DNA from: Emticicia soli
GTDB taxonomy: Bacteria; Bacteroidota; Bacteroidia; Cytophagales; Spirosomataceae
Direction: 5' to 3'
NCBI RefSeq assembly: GCF_037860775.1
Contig: NZ_JBBEWC010000010.1
Coordinates: 124,001 to 188,000 of the forward strand
Length of the DNA: 64,000 bases
The notes below the pieces were generated by a model. The model was not told the DNA's origin and did no database searches. It worked only from the letters and a program-made list of their open reading frames with translations. A program made the translations under genes and the position numbers. Each line of letters opens with the position of its first letter. Within the stretch, counting starts at the first letter, position 1. This document shows, in pieces, positions 48,301-58,222 of this stretch.

Positions 48301-50838
48301 TTACTCCTCAAAAATTAATTGTACTTTGCCAAGAAGACCTGACGGAACGGGCTCCCACTTTGCGGCATTAAAGGGTTGATAACGGATGTCCACCATGTTG
48401 GTGTCATAAAATTTCTTCCAATTTACTCCTGTTTTATCTAAATACCTAATTCGGTTAGCTGATAAATTGCTTACTTCTATTTCTAATTTGTTGCTTGTAC
48501 TTAACATATCGGCTGTAAAAGGTACTCTGAACGGTAAAGACCAATATTTACCCAAGTCTGTGCCATTGAGTTTTACAGTAGCCATTTCTCGCACATCGCC
48601 AAGGTCTATCCAGCCGTTTTTAATCTGCGATTTATCAAGGTCGAAACTTAATTGATAGCGAGCCGTACCACTGAAATACTGCGCAGTAGTATCACTAAGA
48701 TTCACCCACGATTGCAAGCTGTCGGTCTGAAAGGAATGAGGGATAAAAGGATGTCCTTTGATAAAATCTACTTTCCATTGGCCTTTAAGTACAATGGTTT
48801 CGCCTGTATTTTTCTGATTATAAGTTTTTTCGCCAGCAGGCTTTTGTGTCAATGCTTCAATAAAGACACTTTGTCCACCATAAAGCGTAAGTGGTATTTC
48901 TATCAGATTCGGAGCAATTCGTTTGAAGCTCACCAGTCCGTTTTTTTGATGGAGCGGGTCTGATATTCTGATGGCTTGTGCTGATGTAGCTAACTGGATT
49001 TTTCCATTCTGATACTGCTTACCTAAATTGCTGACAAAATAGAGTGTGCCTTTAGCAGTTTTCTTGCGGATAAACGACAGTCCTAACTCAGACATATTCT
49101 CTTGTCTGATTCCGGCAGATTTTAAGCTTGAGACAATATCTGAACTAAGATTCTTGCTCAATTTCGGTAGTAATGCCTCAAACTGTGCTTGGTGTTTTTC
49201 CCAATCTTTAAAACCTGTGGTAGATTTTGGTAATTGGTCAATAAAAAATACCTGAATACCGGCACTTTTGTATTTCTCTAATAATGCCAATGTAGCCAAA
49301 GGAAGGTATTTTACAGGCGGAACAACGATTGCTTTGTAGTTTTGCTTGCCTTGTGTAATCAATTGCTTATTACTAGCCTGAGCGTTTTTTAATTGTAAAT
49401 CAGAGATAAAATCGAAACTATAGCCTTGTGCCATGAGTGTTTTACATAAATCGCCAAAGGCTGATTTTGGTTTTAGCATACCATCTCGCATGATGGCATG
49501 CACATCAATTGCATGGGTTTTGGCCTTGTTGCCAACCGACTGCCAAAGGTCATAGAAAGGAAAATACATCAGAATATCGTTATCAGGCTTGCTGTTTTGC
49601 AGTTTTGCCTGACAACGGGCAATGTAATTATTCAATTCGGGCAGATATTCCCAGAAATGGCTTTGTTGGTTAAAATTGGTAGAAGCATAAAACAACCAAC
49701 CCGGAAACGGTTCATTTGGTGGTGAGTAAGGCAGCCCATGATAAAAAACATGGTTTACGCCACCAATAAACGATTCATCGATAATTGGTTTTACCTGCGC
49801 AAGCGATACCTTAAAATGGTTGCCAAGCCAGGTTGCTGTTTCAGAACTAACTAATTTCTTGCCAGTTACATGCGCTACCGATGAAGCTAATTTTACCACG
49901 AGTGCATCGGGCAAACCAAAGCGATTTTCTTCGTAGTCAGGGTCTATGCGTGAAAGCGGAATGTCGTAGGGCTTACTACCAAAAAACTCTGTTTCGGGTA
50001 TGTCGGCAATGGCGTATAAATCTAAGATATTAGCCGGAGAACCATGTGCTTCGTTACGGGTAATTTTGCCTTGCTGCTTCGACCAATTTATCCATGTTTT
50101 GGTGAAATCGTCACGCAAAATATCTGATAAGGTTTCGTTGTAATCTCCCCAGATAAGTTTTTCTCTTTCGGTTTCGGCTTTTTCTTTAGCTAATACATCA
50201 AGGTGGTCTTGCAAATCGTAGCCTCTTAGTTCTTTAAAACGCTGAAAGAAATTAACCGTCCAGTTGGCACCATAAACCTCGTAAGAATCATTATAAAAAG
50301 CACGGACAGGATAATTCTTCTGCCCGAATGCTTCTTTGAATGTCTGTAAATAACGCTCTACGGCCTCTTTATTAAAATGGTCAACTACCAAGCCTTCTCC
50401 GCCCGGTGCAGCCCTTTTTACTTTTTGATTGGTAGGCGAAAATGTTAGCGTATATTTCCCGTTTTGTTCTTCTACTTTAAATGCCTGTGCGGCATCTTGT
50501 GGCGAAACACTTTTACCACCAAATGGCCAACCTGTACCTAAGGTGAGGTCGATACCCAGATTGTTTTTCCTGGCTTCTTGCAAGGTAAAATCAAGCATTT
50601 CGAGCCATTCTGTTGATAAAAACGGCAGAAACTTGCTTTCTTCACCCTTTACACCATAAATAGGTATAATGTGCATACCGCCAAAACCCGCTTTGGCATA
50701 TTCTTGCAAATTTTGCGTGATTCCCTCTTTAGTAACGGCACTACCCATCCACCACCAATAAGCCCAAGGCTTGTTGGTAGATACTTGCGCAGATACCTGG
50801 CAGGTAATGAAGCAAAAAAGAATCACAAAGCGTTTCAT
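48301..50838 (-). CDS. Glycoside hydrolase family 106 alpha-L-rhamnosidase
   Basis: An 845-residue exported enzyme with a Sec signal (MKRFVILFCFITCQVSAQ). The opening after the signal, NKPWAYWWWMGSAVTKEGIT, is the hallmark of GH106, followed by AKAGFGGMHIIPIYGV and NNLGIDLTLGTGWPFGG. GH106 enzymes remove L-rhamnose from the non-reducing end of rhamnogalacturonan chains. It also carries C-terminal beta-rich modules (galactose-binding-like, from about 720), with WVNLSDTTAQYFSGTARYQL. It would act in the periplasm. The gene lies 12 bp downstream of uxaC, and the ExuT gene follows. Confidence 0.9.
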   Translation of the reverse strand: MKRFVILFCFITCQVSAQVSTNKPWAYWWWMGSAVTKEGITQNLQEYAKAGFGGMHIIPIYGVKGEESKFLPFLSTEWLEMLDFTLQEARKNNLGIDLTLGTGWPFGGKSVSPQDAAQAFKVEEQNGKYTLTFSPTNQKVKRAAPGGEGLVVDHFNKEAVERYLQTFKEAFGQKNYPVRAFYNDSYEVYGANWTVNFFQRFKELRGYDLQDHLDVLAKEKAETEREKLIWGDYNETLSDILRDDFTKTWINWSKQQGKITRNEAHGSPANILDLYAIADIPETEFFGSKPYDIPLSRIDPDYEENRFGLPDALVVKLASSVAHVTGKKLVSSETATWLGNHFKVSLAQVKPIIDESFIGGVNHVFYHGLPYSPPNEPFPGWLFYASTNFNQQSHFWEYLPELNNYIARCQAKLQNSKPDNDILMYFPFYDLWQSVGNKAKTHAIDVHAIMRDGMLKPKSAFGDLCKTLMAQGYSFDFISDLQLKNAQASNKQLITQGKQNYKAIVVPPVKYLPLATLALLEKYKSAGIQVFFIDQLPKSTTGFKDWEKHQAQFEALLPKLSKNLSSDIVSSLKSAGIRQENMSELGLSFIRKKTAKGTLYFVSNLGKQYQNGKIQLATSAQAIRISDPLHQKNGLVSFKRIAPNLIEIPLTLYGGQSVFIEALTQKPAGEKTYNQKNTGETIVLKGQWKVDFIKGHPFIPHSFQTDSLQSWVNLSDTTAQYFSGTARYQLSFDLDKSQIKNGWIDLGDVREMATVKLNGTDLGKYWSLPFRVPFTADMLSTSNKLEIEVSNLSANRIRYLDKTGVNWKKFYDTNMVDIRYQPFNAAKWEPVPSGLLGKVQLIFEE

Positions 50839-50850
50839 ATTGCTCTTTAA

Positions 50851-52251
50851 TTACCAGCCAAAGTAATTTTTGGCGTTGTTGTAACAAATATTCTGTATGG
50901 TTTCACCAATCCAAGGTATATCATTAGGCAGTTCACCGTTTTCGATGTCGTTACCATAGATGTTACAAAGGATTCGGCGGAAATATTCGTGGCGAGGGAA
51001 TGATAAGAAACTGCGTGAGTCGGTAAGCATACCAATGAAACGGCTCAGAAGCCCCATGTTTGAGAGTGCATTGATTTGTTTTTCCATGCCATCTTTCTGG
51101 TCGAGGAACCACCAGCCTGAACCAAATTGTACTTTACCTGCCATTGAACCATCGTTGAAATTACCAACCATTGTGGCAATCAATTCATTATCTCTAGGAT
51201 TCAGGTTGTAAATAATGGTTTTAGCTAATTGGTCGTATTCGTCAAGCTTGCCTAAGAATTTAGATAAAGCAGAAGCCTGCGACCAGTCCCCGATTGAGTC
51301 CCAACCAGTATCTGGGCCTAGCACACGCATGGCACGTTTGTTATTGTTGCGCAAAGCACCGAGGTGGAATTGCTGTGTCCAGCCCAATTCGGCATACATT
51401 TTACCTAATTCGTGCAGAATAGCCGATTTGAAAACAACTGCTTCGGCTTCTGAAAGCGTTTTACCCGAAATAGCATTTTTGAATGCACTATCGGCTGTTT
51501 CCGGTGTGAAATCAGCGGCATATATTTGTTCTAAACCGTGGTCAGAGATTTGTCCGCCTTGTGAAGCGAAGAAATCAGCTCTTTGGCGAAGGGCCTTTAG
51601 TAAATCTTCAAAAGATTGTATTTCGAAATTAACGATTGCACCTAGTTTCTGGATATAAGTCGGGAAATTAGGATTATCAATCAGAATGAATTTATCTGGT
51701 CTGAACGCTGGGAGCACTTTTACGTCATAATCGCCAGCCTCTCTTAATTGCTGATGATATTCCAGACTATCGAGTGGGTCGTCGGTACTACAAACCACTT
51801 TTACATTCATTTTATTCAATAGATTTCTTACCGAAAACTCAGGCGAATTGATTTTCTCTGAGCTGATGTCGTAAATCTTTTTGGCCGTTGCAGGGCTTAA
51901 AGTCTCTTTTATATCGAAATAACGCTGTAACTCAAGGTGTGTCCAATGATACAATGGATTACGCATAGTATAAGGCACAGTTTCTGCCCATTTCTCAAAC
52001 TTCTCGTAGTCAGAGGCATCGCCCGTACAATATTTTTCATTAATACCATTGGTACGCATGGCACGCCATTTATAGTGGTCGCCATAGAGCCATATTTCTG
52101 TTATATTCTTGAATACCTTATCGCTCAGAATCTGGTCTGGTGGCAAGTGATTATGGTAATCAATGATAGGCATATCTTTCGCAAACTCGTGGTAGAGGGT
52201 GCGAGCAGTTTTGGTTTGCAGTAAAAAATCTTCGTCTAAAAACGGTTTCAT
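50851..52251 (-). CDS. uxaC: Glucuronate/galacturonate isomerase
   Basis: Uronate isomerase UxaC, 466 residues, converts D-galacturonate to D-tagaturonate (and D-glucuronate to D-fructuronate) in the cytoplasm. Family landmarks are MKPFLDEDFLLQTKTARTLY, IDYHNHLPPDQI (metal site HxH), VKVVCSTDDPLDSL, and the DTGWDSIGDWSQASALSKFL stretch in the second half. Length is the usual 466-470. It heads a group with GH106 12 bp behind it. A -7-type box (52341-52348, minus strand) in the 200-bp gap upstream may give an own promoter. Confidence 0.95.
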   Translation of the reverse strand: MKPFLDEDFLLQTKTARTLYHEFAKDMPIIDYHNHLPPDQILSDKVFKNITEIWLYGDHYKWRAMRTNGINEKYCTGDASDYEKFEKWAETVPYTMRNPLYHWTHLELQRYFDIKETLSPATAKKIYDISSEKINSPEFSVRNLLNKMNVKVVCSTDDPLDSLEYHQQLREAGDYDVKVLPAFRPDKFILIDNPNFPTYIQKLGAIVNFEIQSFEDLLKALRQRADFFASQGGQISDHGLEQIYAADFTPETADSAFKNAISGKTLSEAEAVVFKSAILHELGKMYAELGWTQQFHLGALRNNNKRAMRVLGPDTGWDSIGDWSQASALSKFLGKLDEYDQLAKTIIYNLNPRDNELIATMVGNFNDGSMAGKVQFGSGWWFLDQKDGMEKQINALSNMGLLSRFIGMLTDSRSFLSFPRHEYFRRILCNIYGNDIENGELPNDIPWIGETIQNICYNNAKNYFGW

Positions 52252-52340
52252 GCGCTCTGGAAGGGTGAATTTTAGAGATTGGCTATAAGAATATTTCTGT
52301 CCTTTTAGCAGTTCTCTGATTTTTAGAAATATTTATTCAG

Positions 52341-52348
52341 CAAAACTA
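52341..52348 (-). promoter_or_regulatory. Possible internal promoter -7 box before uxaC
   Basis: The plus-strand CAAAACTA reads TAGTTTTG on the minus strand, matching TAnnTTTG, about 90 bp upstream of uxaC. No -33 element is seen at the usual spacing. Confidence 0.3.
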
Positions 52349-52453
52349 TTTAGTTTCGATTAATTTATTCTGCCCTAATTTTTCTTTTTTTAATACTATT
52401 TTGACAAAAAGGAAATACTCAGTGGTATTTAAATAATTAGTTAAGTCAATAAA

Positions 52454-54367
52454 CTACTTCTTAGGGCTTTGTTGCAACAACCACGTAGCTAAATCTTTAG
52501 CAGCGCTGAAATTCTCATACACAATCGGGATACGTCGGCCATCTGTATACTCATTGTATAGCCAAGGGTCACCAACGGCAAACACCGTTCCTTTTCCGAC
52601 TTTGGCAGTAGCAATAATCACTTCGCCTTTCTCGGTTAATATTGACTTAGCCGTGCCGCTGAGCGCAAGCGGTGCAAGCTCTTTGATATAAACGGCTTTG
52701 GTATTTTTGAACACAGGATTATTAGCAGCAATATCAAGTCGCCCTTGTTCCCATTGTGTGCCTTGCACCATGTTTATGTTTTTAGGCAAAAACTGAATCC
52801 CAAACTCTTTAGCTAGTAGATTAAAGTTTTTGTGTTCGCAGTTGGCAGTATCGTTGGCCATCATTACCAAGGTACCTCCATTCTTTACCCAATTGCTGAT
52901 ATTTTTAATATCATTGGCCTGAATAAAATTAGGCTTTGCTGTTTCTTTTTTGGTATCAGGGTCAACAATGATATACACATTTATGTCTTTCAGATTTTCG
53001 GCTGTCGGGGCGGCTTTAATAGTAGTTGTGCGTGCCCCTAATTCATTAAAAATATTACCCCATACCCAGAAACCCGAATGCATGCGGTCGTCCCATGTGT
53101 AGTGGAAATTCTCCTGATTGCCATTTATATCTTTTCTGAACTCATTGTTAAAATGCCCATCAACGGCTACAATTTTGCCTTTGCCCAAGGCATTTTCGTT
53201 GGCTATTTCCATTTCAACACTTGCAAAAATAAATGGTCCAACGCCTTTCAAATCGTTCTTACGGATAGGCTCGCTCAGGTAATATTCATACGAACCATCA
53301 CGGTAAGGGTTGCCGCCCAAACCACCCACACTAACAGTTTTGTTAAGGCTGATGGTACCATCTTTTTCTTTTTCTACAAATTCTTTCAATATGCCTGCAT
53401 AACCTTTTTTAGCTGCTGCAAGGTATTTAGCATCTAAATAACCTTGACGAACGCCTTTGGCTAAGGCATACACAAACATACACGAGCCCGAAGCCTCAAA
53501 ATAGTTGCCTTTGCGTGTACCTTGAGTGGTCATTTGGTACCATACGCCACTTTTAACGTCCTGGTATTTCACCAGGGCAGGGGCAAGGCGTTGCAAGTAT
53601 TTGATAAGATTAGCTTTTTCGGAGTGATATTCAGGGAAATAATCCAAGACATCAACCAAAGCCATTGCATACCAACCAATGGCACGACTCCAGAAATGTG
53701 GCGAAAGACCGGTTTTTTTATCGGCCCATTTTTGCTCACGGCTCTCGTCGTAACCATGATAAATCAGGCCTGTTTGTTCGTCTACGGCGTGCTTTTCAAT
53801 CAATGCAAATTGTTTGGCAATGTCATCAAAATGCTCAGTTTTATTAAAAAGCTTGCTGTACTCTGCTGCAAAGGGTTCGCACATAAACAGGCCGTCGAGC
53901 CACATCTGGTTGGGGTAGCGTTGTTTGTGCCAATAGCCACCCTCTTTGGTTTTAGGCTGATTTTCGATTTGTTTCCACAACAAATGCGCAGCTTTGATAT
54001 ATTTTTCTTTATCTGGTTGCGTCTGCTGTGCAAGCATCAACAATTCTCTTCCCGTCGGAATATTATCAAGATTGAAATCATTATAGGCATAGGTACGAAT
54101 ACTACCATCTTTCTGCACGTAGCGGTCCATGTCTTTGCGTATGTACTCAAAGTACTTACCGTCTCCGGTACGATACCATACTTTTTCAAGTCCTTTTAGT
54201 ACTAAGCCTTGTTCGTAATCCCATCCGGCAGGTTTATTGGGTTTTACAGTAATAGAATCTTTGTGCCATGTCATAAAAGACTCAGCCATTTGCACCGAAT
54301 AAGGCTTTTGCGCTACGCTTGTTAAGCTGGCAAAAGAAAGAATAGCAATTAGTTTTTTCGTATTCAT
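52454..54367 (-). CDS. GH105 unsaturated rhamnogalacturonyl hydrolase fused to DUF4350
   Basis: A 637-residue exported enzyme (signal MNTKKLIAILSFASLTSVAQ). Residues about 25-390 are an alpha-barrel of the GH88/GH105 group: GWDYEQGLVLKGLEKVWYRT, NLDNIPTGRELLMLAQ, QMWLDGLFMCEPFAAEYS (catalytic Asp in WLDG) and HFWSRAIGWYAMALVDVL. GH105 removes the unsaturated uronic acid left by pectate or rhamnogalacturonan lyases. A C-terminal domain (about 400-637) reads VYIIVDPDTKKE and ISNWVKNGGTLVMMANDTAN, a DUF4350/glutamine-amidotransferase-like fold of uncertain role. It lies between the GH95 and uxaC genes in the pectin operon. Confidence 0.9.
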   Translation of the reverse strand: MNTKKLIAILSFASLTSVAQKPYSVQMAESFMTWHKDSITVKPNKPAGWDYEQGLVLKGLEKVWYRTGDGKYFEYIRKDMDRYVQKDGSIRTYAYNDFNLDNIPTGRELLMLAQQTQPDKEKYIKAAHLLWKQIENQPKTKEGGYWHKQRYPNQMWLDGLFMCEPFAAEYSKLFNKTEHFDDIAKQFALIEKHAVDEQTGLIYHGYDESREQKWADKKTGLSPHFWSRAIGWYAMALVDVLDYFPEYHSEKANLIKYLQRLAPALVKYQDVKSGVWYQMTTQGTRKGNYFEASGSCMFVYALAKGVRQGYLDAKYLAAAKKGYAGILKEFVEKEKDGTISLNKTVSVGGLGGNPYRDGSYEYYLSEPIRKNDLKGVGPFIFASVEMEIANENALGKGKIVAVDGHFNNEFRKDINGNQENFHYTWDDRMHSGFWVWGNIFNELGARTTTIKAAPTAENLKDINVYIIVDPDTKKETAKPNFIQANDIKNISNWVKNGGTLVMMANDTANCEHKNFNLLAKEFGIQFLPKNINMVQGTQWEQGRLDIAANNPVFKNTKAVYIKELAPLALSGTAKSILTEKGEVIIATAKVGKGTVFAVGDPWLYNEYTDGRRIPIVYENFSAAKDLATWLLQQSPKK

Positions 54368-54407
54368 GTTAAGAAAATATCTATAAATGATTCAGAACCG
54401 AACAGGC

Positions 54408-56801
54408 TTACAGAGTTACATTAAGTTTTTGCCCTGCTTTCAAGGTAATCTTTTTTGATTTTTTACCGTTGATAATCGTGGTTTGTCCGCCTTGTTTCGA
54501 ATATATCGTCAGTGTTTTAATGTTTTTATTAGCCCAGGTCATAGCAATTTCAAAACCACCTCTGGCACATAAACCTTTTACCGAGCCGCTTGCCCATTCG
54601 TCGGGTAGGGCAGGTAAGAGACGAATCTGATTTTCGTCTGATTGCACCAACATTTCGGCTACGGCCGCTGCTCCACCAAAATTGCCATCAATCTGGAAAG
54701 GAGGGTGGGCATCAAATAAGTTAGGATAAGTACCACCACCACGGGCATAATTGGTTTTTACGCCATCAGGCTCTACATAGTGTAACAATTCACGATACAT
54801 TTTATAGGCATGGTTACCGTCCCAAAGTCTTGCCCAAAGATTAATCCGCCAGCCTTTCGACCAGCCTGTTGTTTCATCGCCTTTAATTTCTAGCGTTGTA
54901 CGGCAGGCATCGGCTAATAAAGGTGTTTTCTCAGGAGTAATATGGTTACCCGGAAACAAGCCAAACAAATGAGACTGATGGCGGTGTTTTGGGTCTTCGT
55001 CTTCCCAGTCATAATACCATTCTTGCAGATTCCCTTTTTTACCAATCTGGTAAGGATATAATTTCGCTAATGCTTGTTCAAGTTTCGCTCTGAATTCGGC
55101 ATCGGTATTTAATAATTTAGAGGCTTTTATAGTCTGCTCAAAGCATTCTCTAATCATGGCAAGGTCGGCAGTAGCGCCATAAAGTGTAGCACCTTTGTAG
55201 CCTGTTGAGGTAACATATTTGTTTTCGGGAGAAGTAGATGGCGAGGTAACCAGATGCCCGTTTTTATCTTCTACCAGAAACTCAAGGCAAAACTGTGCTG
55301 CACCACGCATAAGCTCATAGCCTTCGTTTTTCAAGAAGTTGAGGTCTTTTGTGAAAATGTAGTGCTCCCATAAGTGGGTGCTTAGCCATGTGCCGCCCAT
55401 CGTCCAGTTGGCCCATACGGGGTCGCCTTTACCAAAATCACCCACCGGATTACTCATAGCCCATATATCAGAGTTGTGGGCTACCGTCCAGCCATTTACG
55501 CCGTAAAAGGTTTTAGCCGTAACTTTTCCTGTTTCTGATGCATTTTTGATGAATCCTAAAAGCGGCCTGTGCATTTCAGATAAGTTGGTGTTTTCGGCTA
55601 ACCAGTAATTCTCTTCAGCATTAATATTGGTTGTGTAATTGCTACTCCAAGGCGGACGCATATATGGGTTCCAGATACCTTGTAAGTTAGCAGGAACACC
55701 ATTTGTACGGGAGCTACTGATTAACAAATAGCGGCCGTATTGGAAATACAACACTTCAAGCACTTTGTCTTCTTTGCCTTCTGCATAGCGTCTTAGTCGT
55801 TCGTCGGTTGGTAGAACAGGGGCATTGGTTTGCCCTAAATTCAAGCTAACCCGATTGAAAAACGATTGATAGTCTTTGATATGCACCTGTTTTAGCTGCG
55901 TATATGTTTTGGCAAAAGCTTTAGCAAGGTTAGCGGCTGCTATTGCTTGATTATCGAGCCCTTCGGTAGCAGGGTTTTTATCAAAACCATTGAAACTGGT
56001 AGCTATTGCAACAAAAATCAGCGCATCTGTTCCATTTTTAATGCCTATGGTGCTATCGGTGTTTACTACTGTGCCGCCGCCGTTATTTTTGATTTTGGCC
56101 AGGGTAGTAAAGCGTGTGCCTTTGGTTTCGTCAAACACCACGGCATCGGGTATATTTACATAATTAGGCGCAGCTTTTATGGGCGCATAACCATCTACTT
56201 TTAGCAAGTCAGCAGTGCCGACAGCTTTGTTTTTTAGTAAACTGTTGAATTTTACCTCAAAGTTTAGTGCTCCCGGTTTACTACTGCTCAATTTAATGAC
56301 CATAACCTGGTCAGGGTGCGATACAAAGTATTCTCTGGTGTATTTCACACCATTTATTTCGTAAGTAGTTTTAGATATAGCATCGCTAATGTTTAACTCA
56401 CGGTAGTAATTCTGAGCTTCGTCTGTATTGCCAAAATTAATGTACATAGTGCCTAACGGCGCAAACGACTCTGAATATTTGCCTTGGATATTACGATAAA
56501 GTTTGTCTGCTAACTGGTAATCTTCGTTTTTCAATGCCTCTCTGATAGCCGGAATATGCTTGTAGGCTTCGGGATTCATATTGGCATTTACTGGCTCGCC
56601 CGACCACAGTGTGGCATCGTTCAGATAAATTTTGTCTGACTGCACACCACCAAAGACCGTAGCGCCTAGTTTACCATTGCCCAGCACCAGTGTTTCTTCA
56701 AAATATTGTGCAGGTTTTTTGTACCATAGCGTTTTATCGGCCTGTGCATAGCTGATGTTTGTAATTGTAAAGAGTAGTAGTAGTAATCTGTATTTTTTCA
56801 T
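54408..56801 (-). CDS. Glycoside hydrolase family 95 enzyme
   Basis: A 797-residue exported enzyme (signal MKKYRLLLLLFTITNISYAQ). GH95 signatures are clear: LWYKKPAQYFEETLVLGNGK near the start, IYLNDATLWSGEPVNANMN, and the catalytic-barrel region with NLQGIWNPYMRPPWSSNYTT and NINAEENYWLAENTNLSEM. Near the end FPGNHITPEKTPLLADACR and FDAHPPFQIDGNFGGAAAVA follow. Known members are alpha-1,2-L-fucosidases or alpha-L-galactosidases; in pectin systems, the rarer L-galactose or fucose on rhamnogalacturonan side chains is a likely target. The exact linkage is not readable. It sits between the DUF6786-type gene and GH105. Confidence 0.92.
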   Translation of the reverse strand: MKKYRLLLLLFTITNISYAQADKTLWYKKPAQYFEETLVLGNGKLGATVFGGVQSDKIYLNDATLWSGEPVNANMNPEAYKHIPAIREALKNEDYQLADKLYRNIQGKYSESFAPLGTMYINFGNTDEAQNYYRELNISDAISKTTYEINGVKYTREYFVSHPDQVMVIKLSSSKPGALNFEVKFNSLLKNKAVGTADLLKVDGYAPIKAAPNYVNIPDAVVFDETKGTRFTTLAKIKNNGGGTVVNTDSTIGIKNGTDALIFVAIATSFNGFDKNPATEGLDNQAIAAANLAKAFAKTYTQLKQVHIKDYQSFFNRVSLNLGQTNAPVLPTDERLRRYAEGKEDKVLEVLYFQYGRYLLISSSRTNGVPANLQGIWNPYMRPPWSSNYTTNINAEENYWLAENTNLSEMHRPLLGFIKNASETGKVTAKTFYGVNGWTVAHNSDIWAMSNPVGDFGKGDPVWANWTMGGTWLSTHLWEHYIFTKDLNFLKNEGYELMRGAAQFCLEFLVEDKNGHLVTSPSTSPENKYVTSTGYKGATLYGATADLAMIRECFEQTIKASKLLNTDAEFRAKLEQALAKLYPYQIGKKGNLQEWYYDWEDEDPKHRHQSHLFGLFPGNHITPEKTPLLADACRTTLEIKGDETTGWSKGWRINLWARLWDGNHAYKMYRELLHYVEPDGVKTNYARGGGTYPNLFDAHPPFQIDGNFGGAAAVAEMLVQSDENQIRLLPALPDEWASGSVKGLCARGGFEIAMTWANKNIKTLTIYSKQGGQTTIINGKKSKKITLKAGQKLNVTL

Positions 56802-56829
56802 GGATTGGAGTTTGTGTTTACTGATAGCT

Positions 56830-58035
56830 TCAAAGTTTAGGGACTTCTGATAAACTGATGCCTAATAGTTTTTTGCTAATAGTATCAAGGGTGTTTTCTG
56901 CTCCTTCAAAATGGAAGGTACGTTGGGTATGCGTAAGGGTTTCGTTGCGTTTTAAGGCAATGGCCGGCGACGAGGTCTCTAACTCATAGAACTGCCCCAT
57001 TTGCGAGCCTGAATCGTTTTTACCATCGTTATAGGCATTAATGGCATCACCTTTATAAGGGTTTTTCTGAATCTCCCACATTGAGTTTACATAGTCGGTT
57101 TCGCCTTTATAATCAAACTGAACGATTGTCAGAATTTTATGCTCGGCATCGTAACTTCCTGCTACCGGTTTTAGAGCCTGCGGCGGAACGCCAAGTTTAC
57201 CTCTCGATTGCGCATCAGCCTTAAAAAATAGAATATCATCCTTCTTTACTAATCGCTCGGCAGGTATTTTGCCAAAATACGCATCATTAATCTCGTTAGC
57301 TTTGCCAGATTGGTAAGGAATAATGATTGTATTTTGTGGTGATGCCTTCATCATACCCAGAAGCCAAATTGAAAGTACACCTTTCGACTTGTCCCAATCT
57401 TCGGTTCCGGTGTTTTTTAGTGCATTTTTAGTTTGATAGCCAACCCACGCTACATCGTTCAATGGTACACCCAAGAGTTTTTCAACATCTGTCTTGCTCA
57501 ATAAACTGATTTCACGATTCAGGTTTACTTTAAACTTAGTACCCGAATAGTTTTCAAGTTCCATATCTTTTGTAAAAACTGCTTTGTTGGCTTGTTTTTC
57601 TACCAAATCATAAGAAACCGTATCTATTTCGGCAGGGGTTTGCCAGTTGGCAAAATCGAAAGAAGTACCTTTTTTGAAGAACACTGAATATTGCCCACCT
57701 TCCGGGCCAAACCAGAAGCGTTCTTCTCCTCCGAAGGCGTTCATGTGGGGTGTCAACTTCCCTGAGGCAATTACGTCATGGTTTATCCAGCCATAACTAA
57801 AGCCGCTCATGCCTTTACCCGAACTAGTCATAACACGTGCCTGATAGTCGCCAACAATGGCTACCTTCATGCTATCTTGTTCTAATAATACTACATCTTT
57901 GTGTTTTTTAAGAAAATCATAATCGTAACCAAAAGTCTCCTCTGCTTTCATTGTGGTTTGTGTTTCATTGGTCTTCTTGTTGGAATTGCAAGCTAGCGTA
58001 GCTACTACCAACAATGGTAAAAGGATATTTTTCAT
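56830..58035 (-). CDS. DUF6786-type lipoprotein
   Basis: A 401-residue lipoprotein: MKNILLPLLVVATLAC has a lipobox ending at Cys16, followed by a polar NSNKKTNETQ linker. The mature protein is beta-rich and resembles a family of unknown function frequently found in polysaccharide loci of Bacteroidota (I recall DUF6786); recognisable segments are SGKGMSGFSYGWINHDVI and AFGGEERFWFGPEGGQYSVF. The shape suggests an aldose-epimerase or sugar-binding-like sandwich, but no function is proven. It lies between a repeat and the GH95 gene, with 28 bp to GH95, as part of the pectin operon. Confidence 0.8.
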   Translation of the reverse strand: MKNILLPLLVVATLACNSNKKTNETQTTMKAEETFGYDYDFLKKHKDVVLLEQDSMKVAIVGDYQARVMTSSGKGMSGFSYGWINHDVIASGKLTPHMNAFGGEERFWFGPEGGQYSVFFKKGTSFDFANWQTPAEIDTVSYDLVEKQANKAVFTKDMELENYSGTKFKVNLNREISLLSKTDVEKLLGVPLNDVAWVGYQTKNALKNTGTEDWDKSKGVLSIWLLGMMKASPQNTIIIPYQSGKANEINDAYFGKIPAERLVKKDDILFFKADAQSRGKLGVPPQALKPVAGSYDAEHKILTIVQFDYKGETDYVNSMWEIQKNPYKGDAINAYNDGKNDSGSQMGQFYELETSSPAIALKRNETLTHTQRTFHFEGAENTLDTISKKLLGISLSEVPKL

Positions 58036-58084
58036 CTGAAAGTTAGAGTATGTTTAAAAATTATTTTTCGACTTACAAAGGCAG

Positions 58085-58181
58085 TTTTTTTAGCTATACT
58101 GCGTTGCATTTTTTCGATCGCAGCGGCGCACCGTGTAGCTGCAGGCTACATCTGCAAAATACGCCTTGTCTAGCTAAAAAA
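58085..58181. repeat. Palindromic intergenic repeat
   Basis: The ends TTTTTTTAGCTA (58085-58096) and TAGCTAAAAAA (58171-58181) are inverted, and the inner parts GCGTTGCATTTTTT and TGCAAAATACGC pair imperfectly, so the whole 97 bp folds into one long hairpin. I recall very similar GC-rich centres (GCAGCGGCGCACCGTG) in other Cytophagales genomes. It interrupts the pectin operon between DUF6786 and the esterase gene. Confidence 0.6.
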
Positions 58182-58222
58182 CCTATCCTTTTCGGTCAGA
58201 AAAACAAAATTTAAACCTACTC

